DNA of 64,000 nucleotides, from contig NZ_FNSU01000003.1 of NCBI RefSeq assembly GCF_900105325.1, positions 1,178,001 to 1,242,000 of the forward strand, in the 5' to 3' direction. The first letter of the stretch is position 1, and each line of letters starts with the position of its first letter. This DNA comes from Pseudomonas marginalis. GTDB lineage: Bacteria; Pseudomonadota; Gammaproteobacteria; Pseudomonadales; Pseudomonadaceae. The position numbers and the translations under genes were made by a program. Below are positions 10,201-18,426 of the stretch, in pieces. The notes beneath the pieces are model-generated. The model saw only the letters and a list, made by a program, of their open reading frames with translations, made no database searches and was not told the origin of the DNA.

Positions 10201-10344
10201 GGAAATACGCACGGTGGGCGGCGCGATGTCCGGGTACTGCTCCAGCGGCAACTGGCTGATGGATAACGCGCCGCCGAGCATGATCACGATGGCGATGACC
10301 CAGGCGAAAATCGGTCGATCGATAAAGAAACGCGCCATGTTCAA
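7225..10344 (-). CDS. RND multidrug efflux permease, HAE1 family (AcrB/MexB type)
   Basis: This inner-membrane proton/drug antiporter has 1039 residues, the normal length for AcrB/MexB. It opens with the usual MARFFIDRPIFAWVIAI segment. The TM4 motif GLLVDDAIVVVENVER holds the paired aspartates of proton relay (about residue 407). Two large periplasmic loops and 12 membrane spans are arranged as in the family. It overlaps its neighbours by 4 bases on each side (adaptor upstream, outer-membrane factor downstream), so all three are translated together. The divergent BaeSR-like pair is the likely regulator. Substrates cannot be assigned. Confidence 0.96.
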   Translation of the reverse strand: MNMARFFIDRPIFAWVIAIVIMLGGALSISQLPLEQYPDIAPPTVRISATYTGASAKTVEDSVTQVIEQQMKGLDNLTYMSASSSSAGSASISLTFGAGTDPDVAQMQVQNKLQQAESRLPQSVQSEGLTVTKGGSDFLMIAALASDNPSVTGTQIGDYISSTLLDSISRIDGVGDVQTLGSGYAMRIWLDPALLEKYALMPSDVSTALEAQNTEVSAGQLGALPAVKGQQLNATISARSKLQTAEEFRNVVVKSGSDGAVVLLGDVATVELGSESYDINSALNGKPAAAMGVQLAAGANALEVGEAVKAKLKELAPFYPTEMQLKNVIAYDTTPFVSLSIEEVVKSLGEAIVLVVLIMFLFLQNLRATLIPAITVPVVLLGTFGVLALFGYSINTLTMFAMVLAIGLLVDDAIVVVENVERVMAEQGLSALAATRQSMNEITSALVGIALVLSAVFIPMAFFGGSTGIIYRQFSVTIVSAMVLSVVVAMTLTPALCATLLKPGHAVQRGFFGWFNRSFERCSSAYEALVGAVLQRSWRSLVVYVLIAAAMAAVYASLPTSFLPDEDQGILMAQIQLPVGATDSRTQAVLQQFEAYMLKQPEVEAMISISGLGMGGNSQNTARAFIRLKDWSERSDDAATIAQRATLALASIGDADVFVMQPPAVRGLGQSSGFDLQLKDLAGLGHDALVAAREQFIALARQDPRLLGVRSNGLDDAPQLKISIDDRKAGALSLSTSDINSTLSTALGGTYVNDFLNQGRVKKVYVQGEASTRMQAADLDHWFVRNSNDEMVPFSSFASSAWSYGSPLLERYNGTSSLEVVGDPAPGVSSGTAMDAVEAIARQLPDGIGYEWTGQSYQLRLSGSQAPLLYAVSILFVFLCLAALYESWSVPFSVILVVPLGIVGAVWATRFTGLSNDVYFQVGLLTTVGLAAKNAILIVEFAKHLQEQGNSLREATLIAVRQRLRPILMTSLAFMFGVLPLAVSSGAGSAGRRAIGTGVLGGMFSATVLGIFFVPLFFVLIRRRFGRAGTTPIVEKGDA

Positions 10345-11510
10345 CCCTCCTGCGCCAGGGCGCCGGCATCGGCGGCCTGGGTCTGGACCACGGCGCCGAT
10401 GCGGACTTTCTGGCCACCTTCGACGATCACCTGGTCACCGGCCTGCAAACCCGCCGTCACCCACCACTGGTTGCCCACGGCGCGGTCAACGCTGAGCACG
10501 CGTTGCTCGACCTTGCCGTCAACCACCAGCAACACCGAGGTCACGCCGCTGGCGCTGCGACTTACGGCTTTTTGCGGGATCAGGATCGCCTGGTCATCCC
10601 GGGCCTGCTCCAACACGCCACGCACGTACATGCCGGGCAGCAGCACATGCTCGGGGTTGTCGAACACCGCACGCAAGGTCACGGTGCCGGTGCCCTGGTT
10701 GACGCTGACCCCGCTGAACTTGAGGCGGCCGTCGTGGTTGTAGGTGCTGCCGTCATCCAGTTTGAGGCTGATGCGGGCCTCGCCGTCGCCGTTGGCCTGC
10801 AACACGCCACGGGCCAGGTCGCGCTTGAGGGCGAGCAATTCAGTGGTGGACTGGGTCACATCCACATAGATCGGGTCGAGTTGCTGCACGGTAGTGAGTG
10901 CGGTGTCCTGGTTGGCCACCACCAGTGCGCCTGGGGTGACCGTGGACGTCTCGATACGCCCGGCCACCGGCGAGCTGATGCGGGTGTAGGCCAGGTTGAT
11001 GCGGGCAGTGTCGAGGTCGGCCTGGGCCACCTGGACGTCAGCGGCGGCGGTCAGCACGGTGGCCTGGGAATCTTCGTTGGTTTGCTGGCTGATGGCGTCG
11101 ATCTTCACCAACCGGGCGTTACGCGCGGCGGTGGTCTGTGCCGACTTCAAGGTGGCGCGCGCCTTGGCCAGGCTCGCCTGGGCCTCAGCCAATGCCGCCT
11201 TGTAGGGTGCCGCATCCAGTTGGTACAGCGCCTGCCCGGCCTTGACCTCGGCGCCTTCGACAAACAGGCGCTGCTGCACGATACCGCCGACCTGCGGGCG
11301 AATCTCGGCGACCATAAACGCCTGGGTGCGCCCGGCCAGCTCAGTGGTCATGACCTGGCGCTTGGGCTGCACAGTGATCACCGAGACCACGGGGGTGGCG
11401 ACTGCCGGCGCAGGGTCGCCGGCCGAGCAGCCGCCAAGCAGCACCAGAATGACGAACGACAGGAGAACCGCGGCGGTTACCAGGTATTTGGCGAAAAGTT
11501 TGGTCGACAT
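10341..11510 (-). CDS. RND efflux periplasmic adaptor (membrane fusion protein)
   Basis: A start at 11510 is preferred: AGAGG lies 5 bases upstream and the product begins MSTKLFAK. An in-frame ATG at 11564 would add a non-signal extension. The 389-residue product has a lipobox LGGC (Cys about 28), the lipoyl-like half-motifs RPQVGGIVQQRLFVEGAEVKAG, a coiled-coil hairpin (KAALAEAQASLAKARATLK) and the beta-barrel and membrane-proximal domains of AcrA/MexA adaptors. It is the first gene of the pump operon and is divergent from the sensor kinase across 114 bases. Confidence 0.94.
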   Translation of the reverse strand: MSTKLFAKYLVTAAVLLSFVILVLLGGCSAGDPAPAVATPVVSVITVQPKRQVMTTELAGRTQAFMVAEIRPQVGGIVQQRLFVEGAEVKAGQALYQLDAAPYKAALAEAQASLAKARATLKSAQTTAARNARLVKIDAISQQTNEDSQATVLTAAADVQVAQADLDTARINLAYTRISSPVAGRIETSTVTPGALVVANQDTALTTVQQLDPIYVDVTQSTTELLALKRDLARGVLQANGDGEARISLKLDDGSTYNHDGRLKFSGVSVNQGTGTVTLRAVFDNPEHVLLPGMYVRGVLEQARDDQAILIPQKAVSRSASGVTSVLLVVDGKVEQRVLSVDRAVGNQWWVTAGLQAGDQVIVEGGQKVRIGAVVQTQAADAGALAQEG

Positions 11511-11624
11511 AGTTGCCTCTGCAAGACGGGGTGGTGCAAGCCTTACCGTCATGCTGCTCGGCAAATGTGCAGGAAAATTGAAGATTGCCCGCCTCGGTTG
11601 AATCTTTCCTCCATGGAGCCCTAA

Positions 11625-13043
11625 ATGGGCGGGTCCACTCTTTTACGGCCCTTGTTCATGAAGTTGAGTATCTCCACCAAACTGTTTGTCGCCGTATCGG
11701 CCGGTGTGCTGCTGGTCATCCTCAGCATGGGCCTGGCCACCGGCTGGAGTTTTGGCCGCGGGTTTCTTGGCTATATCAATGAACAGGCGCTGGAGCGCAT
11801 GGCCACAGTGGTGCCGCGCCTGGCCAGTGCTTATGCGCGCGAAGGCAATTGGGCGTTCATGCGCAACCGCCCGGATCGCTGGTTCGACATCATGCGCCCA
11901 GACCCCGACGAAGAACGGGTCACCCATGACCTGCGTACACCGCTGGCCTCGGACTTGACGGGTGCGCTGTTTCGCATCGCCCTGCTCGACAAGGACCGCA
12001 AGCGCGTCACCGGCTACACCGCGATTGGTGAGGATGCGCTGGTGAGCCCCATTGTGGTCGCGGGCGAAACCGTGGGCTGGCTGGCCGTGACCCCGTTCCA
12101 GAGCGTGACCGAGGCCGGTGGCGAACGCTTCCAGCAATACCAGCTGCGCACCAGCCTGGTGATGGGCGTGTTCTCGTTGCTGCTGGCGATGCTGATTGCC
12201 TGGTGGATCGCCCGCACGCTGCTGGAGCCGGTCAAGCGCGTGGCCGCCGCCACCCACCGCCTGGCCAGCGGCGACTACAGCAGCCGCGTGGCCGTGGCCT
12301 CCCACGACGAAGTCGGCCAACTGGCCCGCGACTTCAACCAGTTGGCCTATACCCTGGAGCGCAACGAAAAAATGCGCCGGGAGTTCATGGCTGATGTCTC
12401 CCACGAACTGCGCACACCGCTGTCGGTGCTGCGGGGCGAGCTGGAGGCGATCGAGGACGGTGTGCGCAGCCTGGATCAAAGCTCAATGAAGTCGCTGCAA
12501 GGCGAAGTCAGCATGCTCAGCAAGCTGGTGGATGACCTGTATGAACTGTCGCTGGCGGACGTGGGCGCCCTGACCTACCGCAAGGCCCCATGCCTGCTGA
12601 ACGACGTGCTCGAAAACAGCCTGGCGATCTACCGGGAGCGTTTCACCGCCCGCCAGTTGCAGCTCGACCTGAAGCTGCCGCGCGAGCCCGTGGAGCTGCT
12701 GGCGGATGCCAGTCGGCTGCAGCAATTGTTTTCCAACCTGCTGGAAAATTCGCTGCGCTACACCGACGTCAATGGCAGGTTGCGCATCAGTGTGGGGGGC
12801 GATCGCGACACGGTGCGTATCGACTTTCTCGACTCCGGGCCGGGCGTGTCCGCAAGCCAGTTGCCACGCTTGTTCGAGCGGTTCTACCGTGGCGAGTCAT
12901 CGCGCAACCGCGAGCATGGCGGCGCCGGCCTGGGCCTGGCAATCTGCCGCAGCATCGCCAACGCCCACGATGGCAGCCTGGTTGCCGACCACTCGCCCTA
13001 CGGCGGCCTGTGGCTGACCCTGCGCCTGCCCCGGAGCCTGTGA
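11625..13043 (+). CDS. baeS: BaeS-like sensor histidine kinase
   Basis: The 472-residue kinase has a TM segment at about 18-38, a periplasmic sensor and a second TM at about 180-203. A HAMP domain and a HisKA domain follow, with the phospho-accepting His in VSHELRTPL (about residue 259). The HATPase has N-box NLLENSLRYTD, DSGPGVS and GGAGLGLAICR. It closely parallels E. coli BaeS, including RRDFMAD/RREFMADVSHELRTPLSVLRGELEA-like order. The start at 11625 has GGAG 6 bases upstream; an internal ATG at 11658 (MKLSIST) has no such site. It is divergent from the RND pump and 3 bases before the regulator gene. It probably senses envelope stress or toxic compounds. Confidence 0.88.
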   Translation: MGGSTLLRPLFMKLSISTKLFVAVSAGVLLVILSMGLATGWSFGRGFLGYINEQALERMATVVPRLASAYAREGNWAFMRNRPDRWFDIMRPDPDEERVTHDLRTPLASDLTGALFRIALLDKDRKRVTGYTAIGEDALVSPIVVAGETVGWLAVTPFQSVTEAGGERFQQYQLRTSLVMGVFSLLLAMLIAWWIARTLLEPVKRVAAATHRLASGDYSSRVAVASHDEVGQLARDFNQLAYTLERNEKMRREFMADVSHELRTPLSVLRGELEAIEDGVRSLDQSSMKSLQGEVSMLSKLVDDLYELSLADVGALTYRKAPCLLNDVLENSLAIYRERFTARQLQLDLKLPREPVELLADASRLQQLFSNLLENSLRYTDVNGRLRISVGGDRDTVRIDFLDSGPGVSASQLPRLFERFYRGESSRNREHGGAGLGLAICRSIANAHDGSLVADHSPYGGLWLTLRLPRSL

Positions 13044-13046
13044 ACC

Positions 13047-13742
13047 ATGCACGATGAACCGCCGATCCTGATCGTCGAAGACGAACCCAAGCTCGCCGCC
13101 CTGATGCGCGACTACCTGGAGGCCGCCGGCTATACCACCCGGTGCCTGGACAATGGCCTGCACGTGGTGCCCGCCGTGCGCGCCCACGAGCCCAGGTTGA
13201 TCCTGCTCGACCTGATGCTGCCCGGCCGTGACGGCATGCAGCTGTGCCAGGACCTGCGTGGTTTCAGCGCGGTGCCGATCATCATGATCACCGCCCGTGT
13301 CGAAGAAGTGGACCGCCTGCTCGGCCTGGAAGTGGGCGCCGACGACTACATCTGCAAACCCTTCAGCCCCCGTGAAGTGGTGGCCCGGGTCAAGGCCATC
13401 CTGCGCCGCAGCCCGCAGCTGCTCGGCACCGGCGCGCCGCGCCTGCTGATCGACGAAGCCCGCTACCAGGCCTCGCTGGACGGCATCGCGCTGGACCTCA
13501 CGCCCCTGGAACTGCGCCTGCTCAACACCTTCGCCCGCGCCGCCGGCCGCGTGTTTTCCCGCGACCAGTTGCTGGATCACCTCTACTCCGACCACCGCGT
13601 GGTCACCGACCGCACGGTGGACAGCCATATCCGCAACCTGCGGCGCAAGCTGGAACAGGTATGCCCGGGGGAAACGCCGATTGAGTCGTTGTATGGGGTG
13701 GGGTATCGGTTTCAGTTGGCTGAAAAGCAGCCACAGGCCTGA
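13047..13742 (+). CDS. baeR: BaeR-like OmpR-family response regulator
   Basis: This 231-residue regulator has a receiver domain with acidic pair VEDE, phospho-acceptor Asp in LILLDLMLPG (about 53), the switch Thr in ITARVEE, and Lys in ICKPFSPREVVARVKAILRR. The C-terminal winged helix has the OmpR hallmarks LTPLELRLL, RVFSRDQLLDHLY and TVDSHIRNLRRKLE. Match to BaeR is strong (EVDRLLGLEVGADDYICKP). It is cotranscribed with the kinase and likely activates the divergent pump operon. No clear BaeR box is recognisable in the 114-base spacer. Confidence 0.9.
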   Translation: MHDEPPILIVEDEPKLAALMRDYLEAAGYTTRCLDNGLHVVPAVRAHEPRLILLDLMLPGRDGMQLCQDLRGFSAVPIIMITARVEEVDRLLGLEVGADDYICKPFSPREVVARVKAILRRSPQLLGTGAPRLLIDEARYQASLDGIALDLTPLELRLLNTFARAAGRVFSRDQLLDHLYSDHRVVTDRTVDSHIRNLRRKLEQVCPGETPIESLYGVGYRFQLAEKQPQA

Positions 13743-13789
13743 CAACACCCCTTCCCACATTGGGTTCTTCGGTGCTTGGAAGATTGAGG

Positions 13790-15853
13790 TTACATCGGCG
13801 TGCTGCTGATAACCCGCAGCGCCAACCCCTCGTACGCATCCAGGGTAATGGTGAACTCGCCCTCCGCCGTCAGGTCGCCCTCCACCCGTTCGTTGATGAT
13901 GTCCACCACCATCCCCGCCGCGATATCCGGCAGGTTCAGGGTTTCGGTGATCGGCGTGGCGCCGAAGTTCAGCGCGGTGATTTGCGTGCCTCTGCCGGCC
14001 GGCAATTCGTGGACCATGATCAACAGGCCGGGGTTCTGCACGTCGGGCACCAGTATCTGGCGGCTGGCGGCGATGTCGTAGGCGCGGCGCACGGCGAGGA
14101 TCTTTTGCAGTTGCGAGGCGAACGAGTCCGGGTCCTGCAACTGGCTGTTGAGGCTGCCGTAGAGGCTTTTCGAGCGCGGCATCTGGCCGGCCGACAATTC
14201 TGCGTCCGGGTTCAGGTCCACCAGGTCGTAGGCGCCGCGATGAATCCAGCGGGTATCGCCATCCTGCATCAAGTGCGCGACTTCCTCGGCGGCCAACGGC
14301 AGCGCGCCTACCAGGTCCCAGCCGGACAAGGCGAACACCCCGGGCTGCATGGCGTTGTACATCACCAGCAGTAAATGGATCTGGCGAATCTGTTGAATGT
14401 CGGCAGCACTGATCGCCTCCAGGTCGCGAATGCCCAGCGCGGCCGTGATGATGCTGGCGGTGGTGCAGGACACGCCATTGGTCACGAACTTGAGGTTATA
14501 CGGCGCATGCTCGCCGGCCAGGCGTTCGTACATCTGCTCGCGGATGTGCTCGCGCAGGATATTGCCGGGGAATGTCTGCCCCTGGTAAAGGAAGGTGTCG
14601 TGGGCATGCAGGGTCCAGAAGTGCACCAGCTCCAGGGTCAGCTCATCGTGGTTCTGTAAGGCATGGATCAGCGAGCCGGGGTCGATGCCCTGGCGGTGCA
14701 TTTCGCGCAGCATCAGGCGCAGGAATTCGGCATCGCCCATCAACAGCGCGTGCTGGTACGCCGGGCGGGTGATGAAGTCATAGGACAGGTCGGCGCCGCC
14801 ATGGGACATCGACGCAATGTCATCCACCGTGAGGTTCAACTCCTGGAAGCTGAAACCACCGGCCTTGCGAATCGCCCCGCCCAGCAGTTGGTTGCCGGTG
14901 ATCGACAGCGGATGGCTCTCGGACCAGGCCGTGCCATCGAGGGTGCGTTCCACGCCGAGGAAACCATTGGCGTCCAGGCGCAGGATCTTCGCGCCCATCA
15001 CGTCGATGGCGTGCAAGGCGTCGCCGATGATCATCTGCTGCGCGGCGAAGGTCGGGTCGAGCCAGTTCAGCGACGGCTGGCCTTCCTTGAAGTAATGCAG
15101 GTACACCCAGCGACGCGGCTTGCCATCCACGCCGATGACCACCGGCGTGGTGCTCCAGTCGGTTTCCTTGACGCCGGGCTCGAAGAAGATCACCCGCTGT
15201 AACTGGCCGACGATATAGTGCTTGTCGCGCAGGGCGTCCACCTGGGCCGGGCTGAGGTTCTGCGCATCACGACCCTCGGTCACGTCGGGCAGCAGCGGCC
15301 AGTCTTCCTCGCGGATCTCCACCATATGGTAAAGGCCGGGGTAATCCTCGTAGGCCATCTCCGCCAGGCGAAAGTCCGCGCCCTTGCCGGTGTGGGACGG
15401 AATCACGTCGTCGATGATCACCGCATTGTGCGCCGCTGCCATGCGCGTCAACGCCTGCAACTGCGCCTCGGTGCCCAACTGCGGGTCGATCTCGAAGCTG
15501 ATGCGGTCGAAATTGCCGTCGATGGTCGGCGTGTGCCGGGTGCCGGTCAGGCCACCGGATTTCTTCAGCGGGCCGTTATGGATGCCCTGGATGCCGATTT
15601 TCGACAGTGCATGCCACAGCGTCTCATCCCCCAACGCCTCCAGCACCGTACCGCCCTCGCGCGTCACAATCGACGCCGGGTAGGCGGTAAACCACACCGA
15701 CGACAAGGCCGAGGCATCACGGGGCCGGGTCTGCGCATACGGCTGTTGCCACAACCGGCCCTGGCCCGAATAGAGCTTGGCGCGCTGGCGTGCCGCGTGC
15801 AGCATCGATTGTTCCACCAGCCAGTTCACATGGTTGTTTTCAGCCGCGGTCAT
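13790..15853 (-). CDS. treS: Trehalose synthase (maltose alpha-D-glucosyltransferase), GH13
   Basis: The 687-residue enzyme interconverts maltose and trehalose. It resembles the roughly 690-residue free-standing trehalose synthase known from P. stutzeri rather than TreS-maltokinase fusions. GH13 landmarks are present: IIDDVIPSHTGKG (region I), ILRLDANGFLG with the nucleophile Asp (region II), FQEL with the acid/base Glu, and LIHALQNHDEL (region IV). A C-terminal beta-sandwich (ALNFGATP, YEGLALRV) closes the protein. It stands alone, convergent with baeR, and 5' of it lies the palindromic repeat array. The likely role is osmoprotectant metabolism. Confidence 0.88.
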   Translation of the reverse strand: MTAAENNHVNWLVEQSMLHAARQRAKLYSGQGRLWQQPYAQTRPRDASALSSVWFTAYPASIVTREGGTVLEALGDETLWHALSKIGIQGIHNGPLKKSGGLTGTRHTPTIDGNFDRISFEIDPQLGTEAQLQALTRMAAAHNAVIIDDVIPSHTGKGADFRLAEMAYEDYPGLYHMVEIREEDWPLLPDVTEGRDAQNLSPAQVDALRDKHYIVGQLQRVIFFEPGVKETDWSTTPVVIGVDGKPRRWVYLHYFKEGQPSLNWLDPTFAAQQMIIGDALHAIDVMGAKILRLDANGFLGVERTLDGTAWSESHPLSITGNQLLGGAIRKAGGFSFQELNLTVDDIASMSHGGADLSYDFITRPAYQHALLMGDAEFLRLMLREMHRQGIDPGSLIHALQNHDELTLELVHFWTLHAHDTFLYQGQTFPGNILREHIREQMYERLAGEHAPYNLKFVTNGVSCTTASIITAALGIRDLEAISAADIQQIRQIHLLLVMYNAMQPGVFALSGWDLVGALPLAAEEVAHLMQDGDTRWIHRGAYDLVDLNPDAELSAGQMPRSKSLYGSLNSQLQDPDSFASQLQKILAVRRAYDIAASRQILVPDVQNPGLLIMVHELPAGRGTQITALNFGATPITETLNLPDIAAGMVVDIINERVEGDLTAEGEFTITLDAYEGLALRVISSTPM

Positions 15854-15982
15854 AAGCTTGGTACCTGTCGTGGTTAAACATTACTCGTGAACATATGAGG
15901 GCTCGGTGGGCCATTCGTTGCATTGCAATGTGGCGTGCCTGAACGGGTGTAGATACCGTCTTGTCCAACACCGCACAAATCC

Positions 15983-16469
15983 GTAGCTGTCGAGCCCCGG
16001 CGAGGCTGCGTCGGCCGCGGCTCGAGCTTGAGTCGGCAGCGCGCCTGACGCAGCCTCGCTTGCGCTCGGCAGCTGCTACGGGGGTGGGGCCGTGAGGTGG
16101 ATTGGTTTTCGTAGCAGCTGCCGAGCCCCGGCGAGGCTGCGTCGGCCGCGGCTCGGACTTGAGTCGACAGCGCGCCTGACGCAGCCTCGTTTGCGCTCGG
16201 CAACTGCTACGGGGGTGAGGCCGTGAGGTGGATTGGTTTTCGTAGCAACTGCCGAGCCCCGGCGAGGCTGCGTCGGCCGCGGCTCGGACTTGAATCGGCA
16301 GCGCGCCTGACGCAGCCTCGCTTGCGCTCGGCAGCTGCTACGGGGGTGGGGCCGTGAGGTGGATTGGTTTTCGTAGCAGCTGTCGAGCCCCGGCGAGGCT
16401 GCGTCGGCCGCGGCTCGAGCTTGAGTCGGCAGCGCGCCTGACGCAGCCTCGCCAAGGCTCGACAGCAAG
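15983..16469. repeat. Tandem array of 131-bp palindromic (MITE-like) units
   Basis: Units begin at 15983 (3 bases shorter), 16111, 16242 and 16373, so the period is 131 bp, and the fourth unit is cut at about 16469. Each unit is a large inverted repeat: arms GTAGCAGCTGCCGAGC and GCTCGGCAGCTGCTAC, extended inward by GCGAGGCTGCGTC and GACGCAGCCTCGC, then a spacer of about 31 bp (GTGAGGTGGATTGG inside). Copies differ by only a few bases. Such palindromes are known in fluorescens-group genomes as R-type or REP/MITE elements, normally as singles or pairs. Reading frames inside the array are repeats, not genes. Confidence 0.9.
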
Positions 16470-16486
16470 GGAATCGAGTCGGGCTC

Positions 16487-17248
16487 TCAGCAGGTTTCCC
16501 GATACTGCCTAGGCGTAAACCCCGTCGATGCCTTGAACTGCCGGGTGAACGCGCTGTGGTCGGTATAGCCGCACTGCAGCGCGACCTCGGTAATCGGCAT
16601 GTCGCTGTGCAGCAACCGATGGGCGTGTTCCAAGCGTACTTTCTGGATCATCTGCCGGGGTGTCAGGTGGAACACGCGCTTGCAGTAGCGCTCCAGTTGC
16701 GCCACGGAAATCCCGGCGATGCGCGTCAGTTCGCCGAGGGTGACACGGCGGTTGAAGTGCGTGCGGATATGCTCGTCCACAGCGGCCAGGCGTTGGTAGG
16801 CCGGGTGGGTTTGGCTGGCCGATTGCAGGTCGACCGAGATCCCGGCCAGGCCGATGATGCGGCCTTCGTGGTTGTACAGCGGCCATTTGTGGGTGAGGCA
16901 CCAGCCGGGTTCGCGGCTGCCGTACAGGTGCAGTTCAAGTTGGTCTTCCAGCACAAAACCTTGCTGCAGCACGCGCCGGTCCTGCTCGGTGTAGCCCGGT
17001 CCCAATGGTGCGGGAAAGACGTCGGCGCTGGTCTTGCCCAGCAATGGTTGCAGCTGCTTGAGGCCGCAGCGCTGCACCAGGGTGCGGTTGGCGAGGACGT
17101 AACGGGCCTCCAGGTCCTTGATGAAGATGGCGGCATTGGGGATCACGTCGAGCATTGGCAGCAGCTGCGCCACACCGGCCAGTAGCTGCTCGATGCTGTG
17201 GGGAGGGCTGGCCCCTTGGCAAAGGCTCGCAAACGCGCGTTGAAGCAT
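16487..17248 (-). CDS. AraC-family regulator with N-terminal PAS-like sensor, likely controls hydroxyproline genes
   Basis: A start at 17248 gives 253 residues and has GGGGAG upstream; a longer frame to 17353 lacks a good site. Residues about 30-150 form a PAS-like domain (IPNAAIFIKDLEARYVLANRT, then EGRIIGLAGISVDLQ). The C-terminal 90 residues are the AraC double helix-turn-helix with FHLTPRQMIQKVRLEHA and CGYTDHSAFTRQFKASTG. It is divergent from the hydroxyproline epimerase operon, the usual place for its regulator. Ligand is inferred as hydroxyproline or a pathway intermediate. Confidence 0.85.
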   Translation of the reverse strand: MLQRAFASLCQGASPPHSIEQLLAGVAQLLPMLDVIPNAAIFIKDLEARYVLANRTLVQRCGLKQLQPLLGKTSADVFPAPLGPGYTEQDRRVLQQGFVLEDQLELHLYGSREPGWCLTHKWPLYNHEGRIIGLAGISVDLQSASQTHPAYQRLAAVDEHIRTHFNRRVTLGELTRIAGISVAQLERYCKRVFHLTPRQMIQKVRLEHAHRLLHSDMPITEVALQCGYTDHSAFTRQFKASTGFTPRQYRETC

Positions 17249-17459
17249 GAGTGTCTCTCCCCGGCTGTCACCTTGATGGCAAGCAGATTGCCCCATGCCT
17301 GGGGTGCTGTCGAGCAGGGCGAACTGTGCTGATTTCGTCATCGATGTCGGCAAAAAACATCAATCGCCGCCCAGCCTGCGCGTTCACGATAGGGCCACTG
17401 CATGCCTATCCCTACACTCACAAGAAGGCAGCCCACAGCTCTTATTGATGGAGCACGTT

Positions 17460-18386
17460 ATGAAGCGACTGCATGTGATCGACTCCCACACCGGCGGCGA
17501 ACCCACGCGCCTGGTGATGACCGGCTTCCCCGCGCTCAAGGGCGCGAGCATCGCCGACCAGTTGGAAAACCTGCGCACGGAGCACGACCCATGGCGCCGC
17601 GCCTGCTTGCTGGAACCCCGTGGCAATGACGTACTGGTGGGGGCGCTGTACTGCGCGCCCGTCACCCCGGGCGCCACCTGCGGGGTGATCTTCTTCAACA
17701 ACGCCGGTTACCTGGGCATGTGCGGCCACGGCACCATCGGCCTGGTGGCGTCCCTGCAGCACTTGGGGCTTATCCAGCCGGGCGTGCACACCCTCGACAC
17801 CCCGGTGGGGACGGTGGCCGCGACCTTGCACGACGACGGTGCCGTGACCCTGCGCAACGTGCCTGCCTATCGCTATCGCCAGCAGGTGACGGTGGATGTA
17901 CCGGGCCATGGCGCAGTCCAGGGCGATATTGCCTGGGGCGGCAACTGGTTCTTCCTGGTCTGCGAGCATGGCATGGCGTTGGAGATGAGCAACGTCGATG
18001 CTCTCACCGACTACACCTGGGCGATGCTCAAGGCCCTCGAGGCCCAGGGCATCCACGGCGCAGACGGCGCCCTGATCGACCATATCGAACTGTTCGCCGA
18101 CGACGCCCACGCCGACAGCCGCAACTTCGTCATGTGCCCTGGCAAAGCCTACGACCGCTCGCCCTGCGGCACCGGCACCAGCGCCAAGCTGGCGTGCCTG
18201 GCCGCCGATGGGAAACTCGCCCCCGGTGATACCTGGGTACAAGCCAGCATCACCGGCAGCCGCTTCGAAGGCCGATATGAATGGGACGGCACACGTGTCA
18301 TCCCCTTCGTCACCGGCCGCGCCTACATGACCGCCGACAGCACCTTGCTGATCGACGAGCAAGACCCGTTTGCCTGGGGCATCTGA
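17460..18386 (+). CDS. 4-hydroxyproline 2-epimerase (proline racemase superfamily)
   Basis: The 308-residue enzyme converts trans-4-hydroxy-L-proline to cis-4-hydroxy-D-proline. Two catalytic cysteines are visible: GMCGHGTIG (about residue 88) and SPCGTGTSAKL (about 236). The IDSHTGGEPTR start is typical of hydroxyproline epimerases. The start at 17460 has GGAG 7 bases upstream; an ATG 12 bases earlier overlaps that site. It opens the catabolic operon with the deaminase and dehydrogenase genes downstream, which separates it from plain proline racemase. Confidence 0.9.
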   Translation: MKRLHVIDSHTGGEPTRLVMTGFPALKGASIADQLENLRTEHDPWRRACLLEPRGNDVLVGALYCAPVTPGATCGVIFFNNAGYLGMCGHGTIGLVASLQHLGLIQPGVHTLDTPVGTVAATLHDDGAVTLRNVPAYRYRQQVTVDVPGHGAVQGDIAWGGNWFFLVCEHGMALEMSNVDALTDYTWAMLKALEAQGIHGADGALIDHIELFADDAHADSRNFVMCPGKAYDRSPCGTGTSAKLACLAADGKLAPGDTWVQASITGSRFEGRYEWDGTRVIPFVTGRAYMTADSTLLIDEQDPFAWGI

Positions 18387-18426
18387 GCCCAACCCCTTTG
18401 ATTGAACGCTGCAAGGAGCCAGGACA

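Noticed and set aside
15874..16468. Short frames inside the 131-bp repeat array
   Set aside because: They repeat the same peptide with the repeat period and have no ribosome sites.
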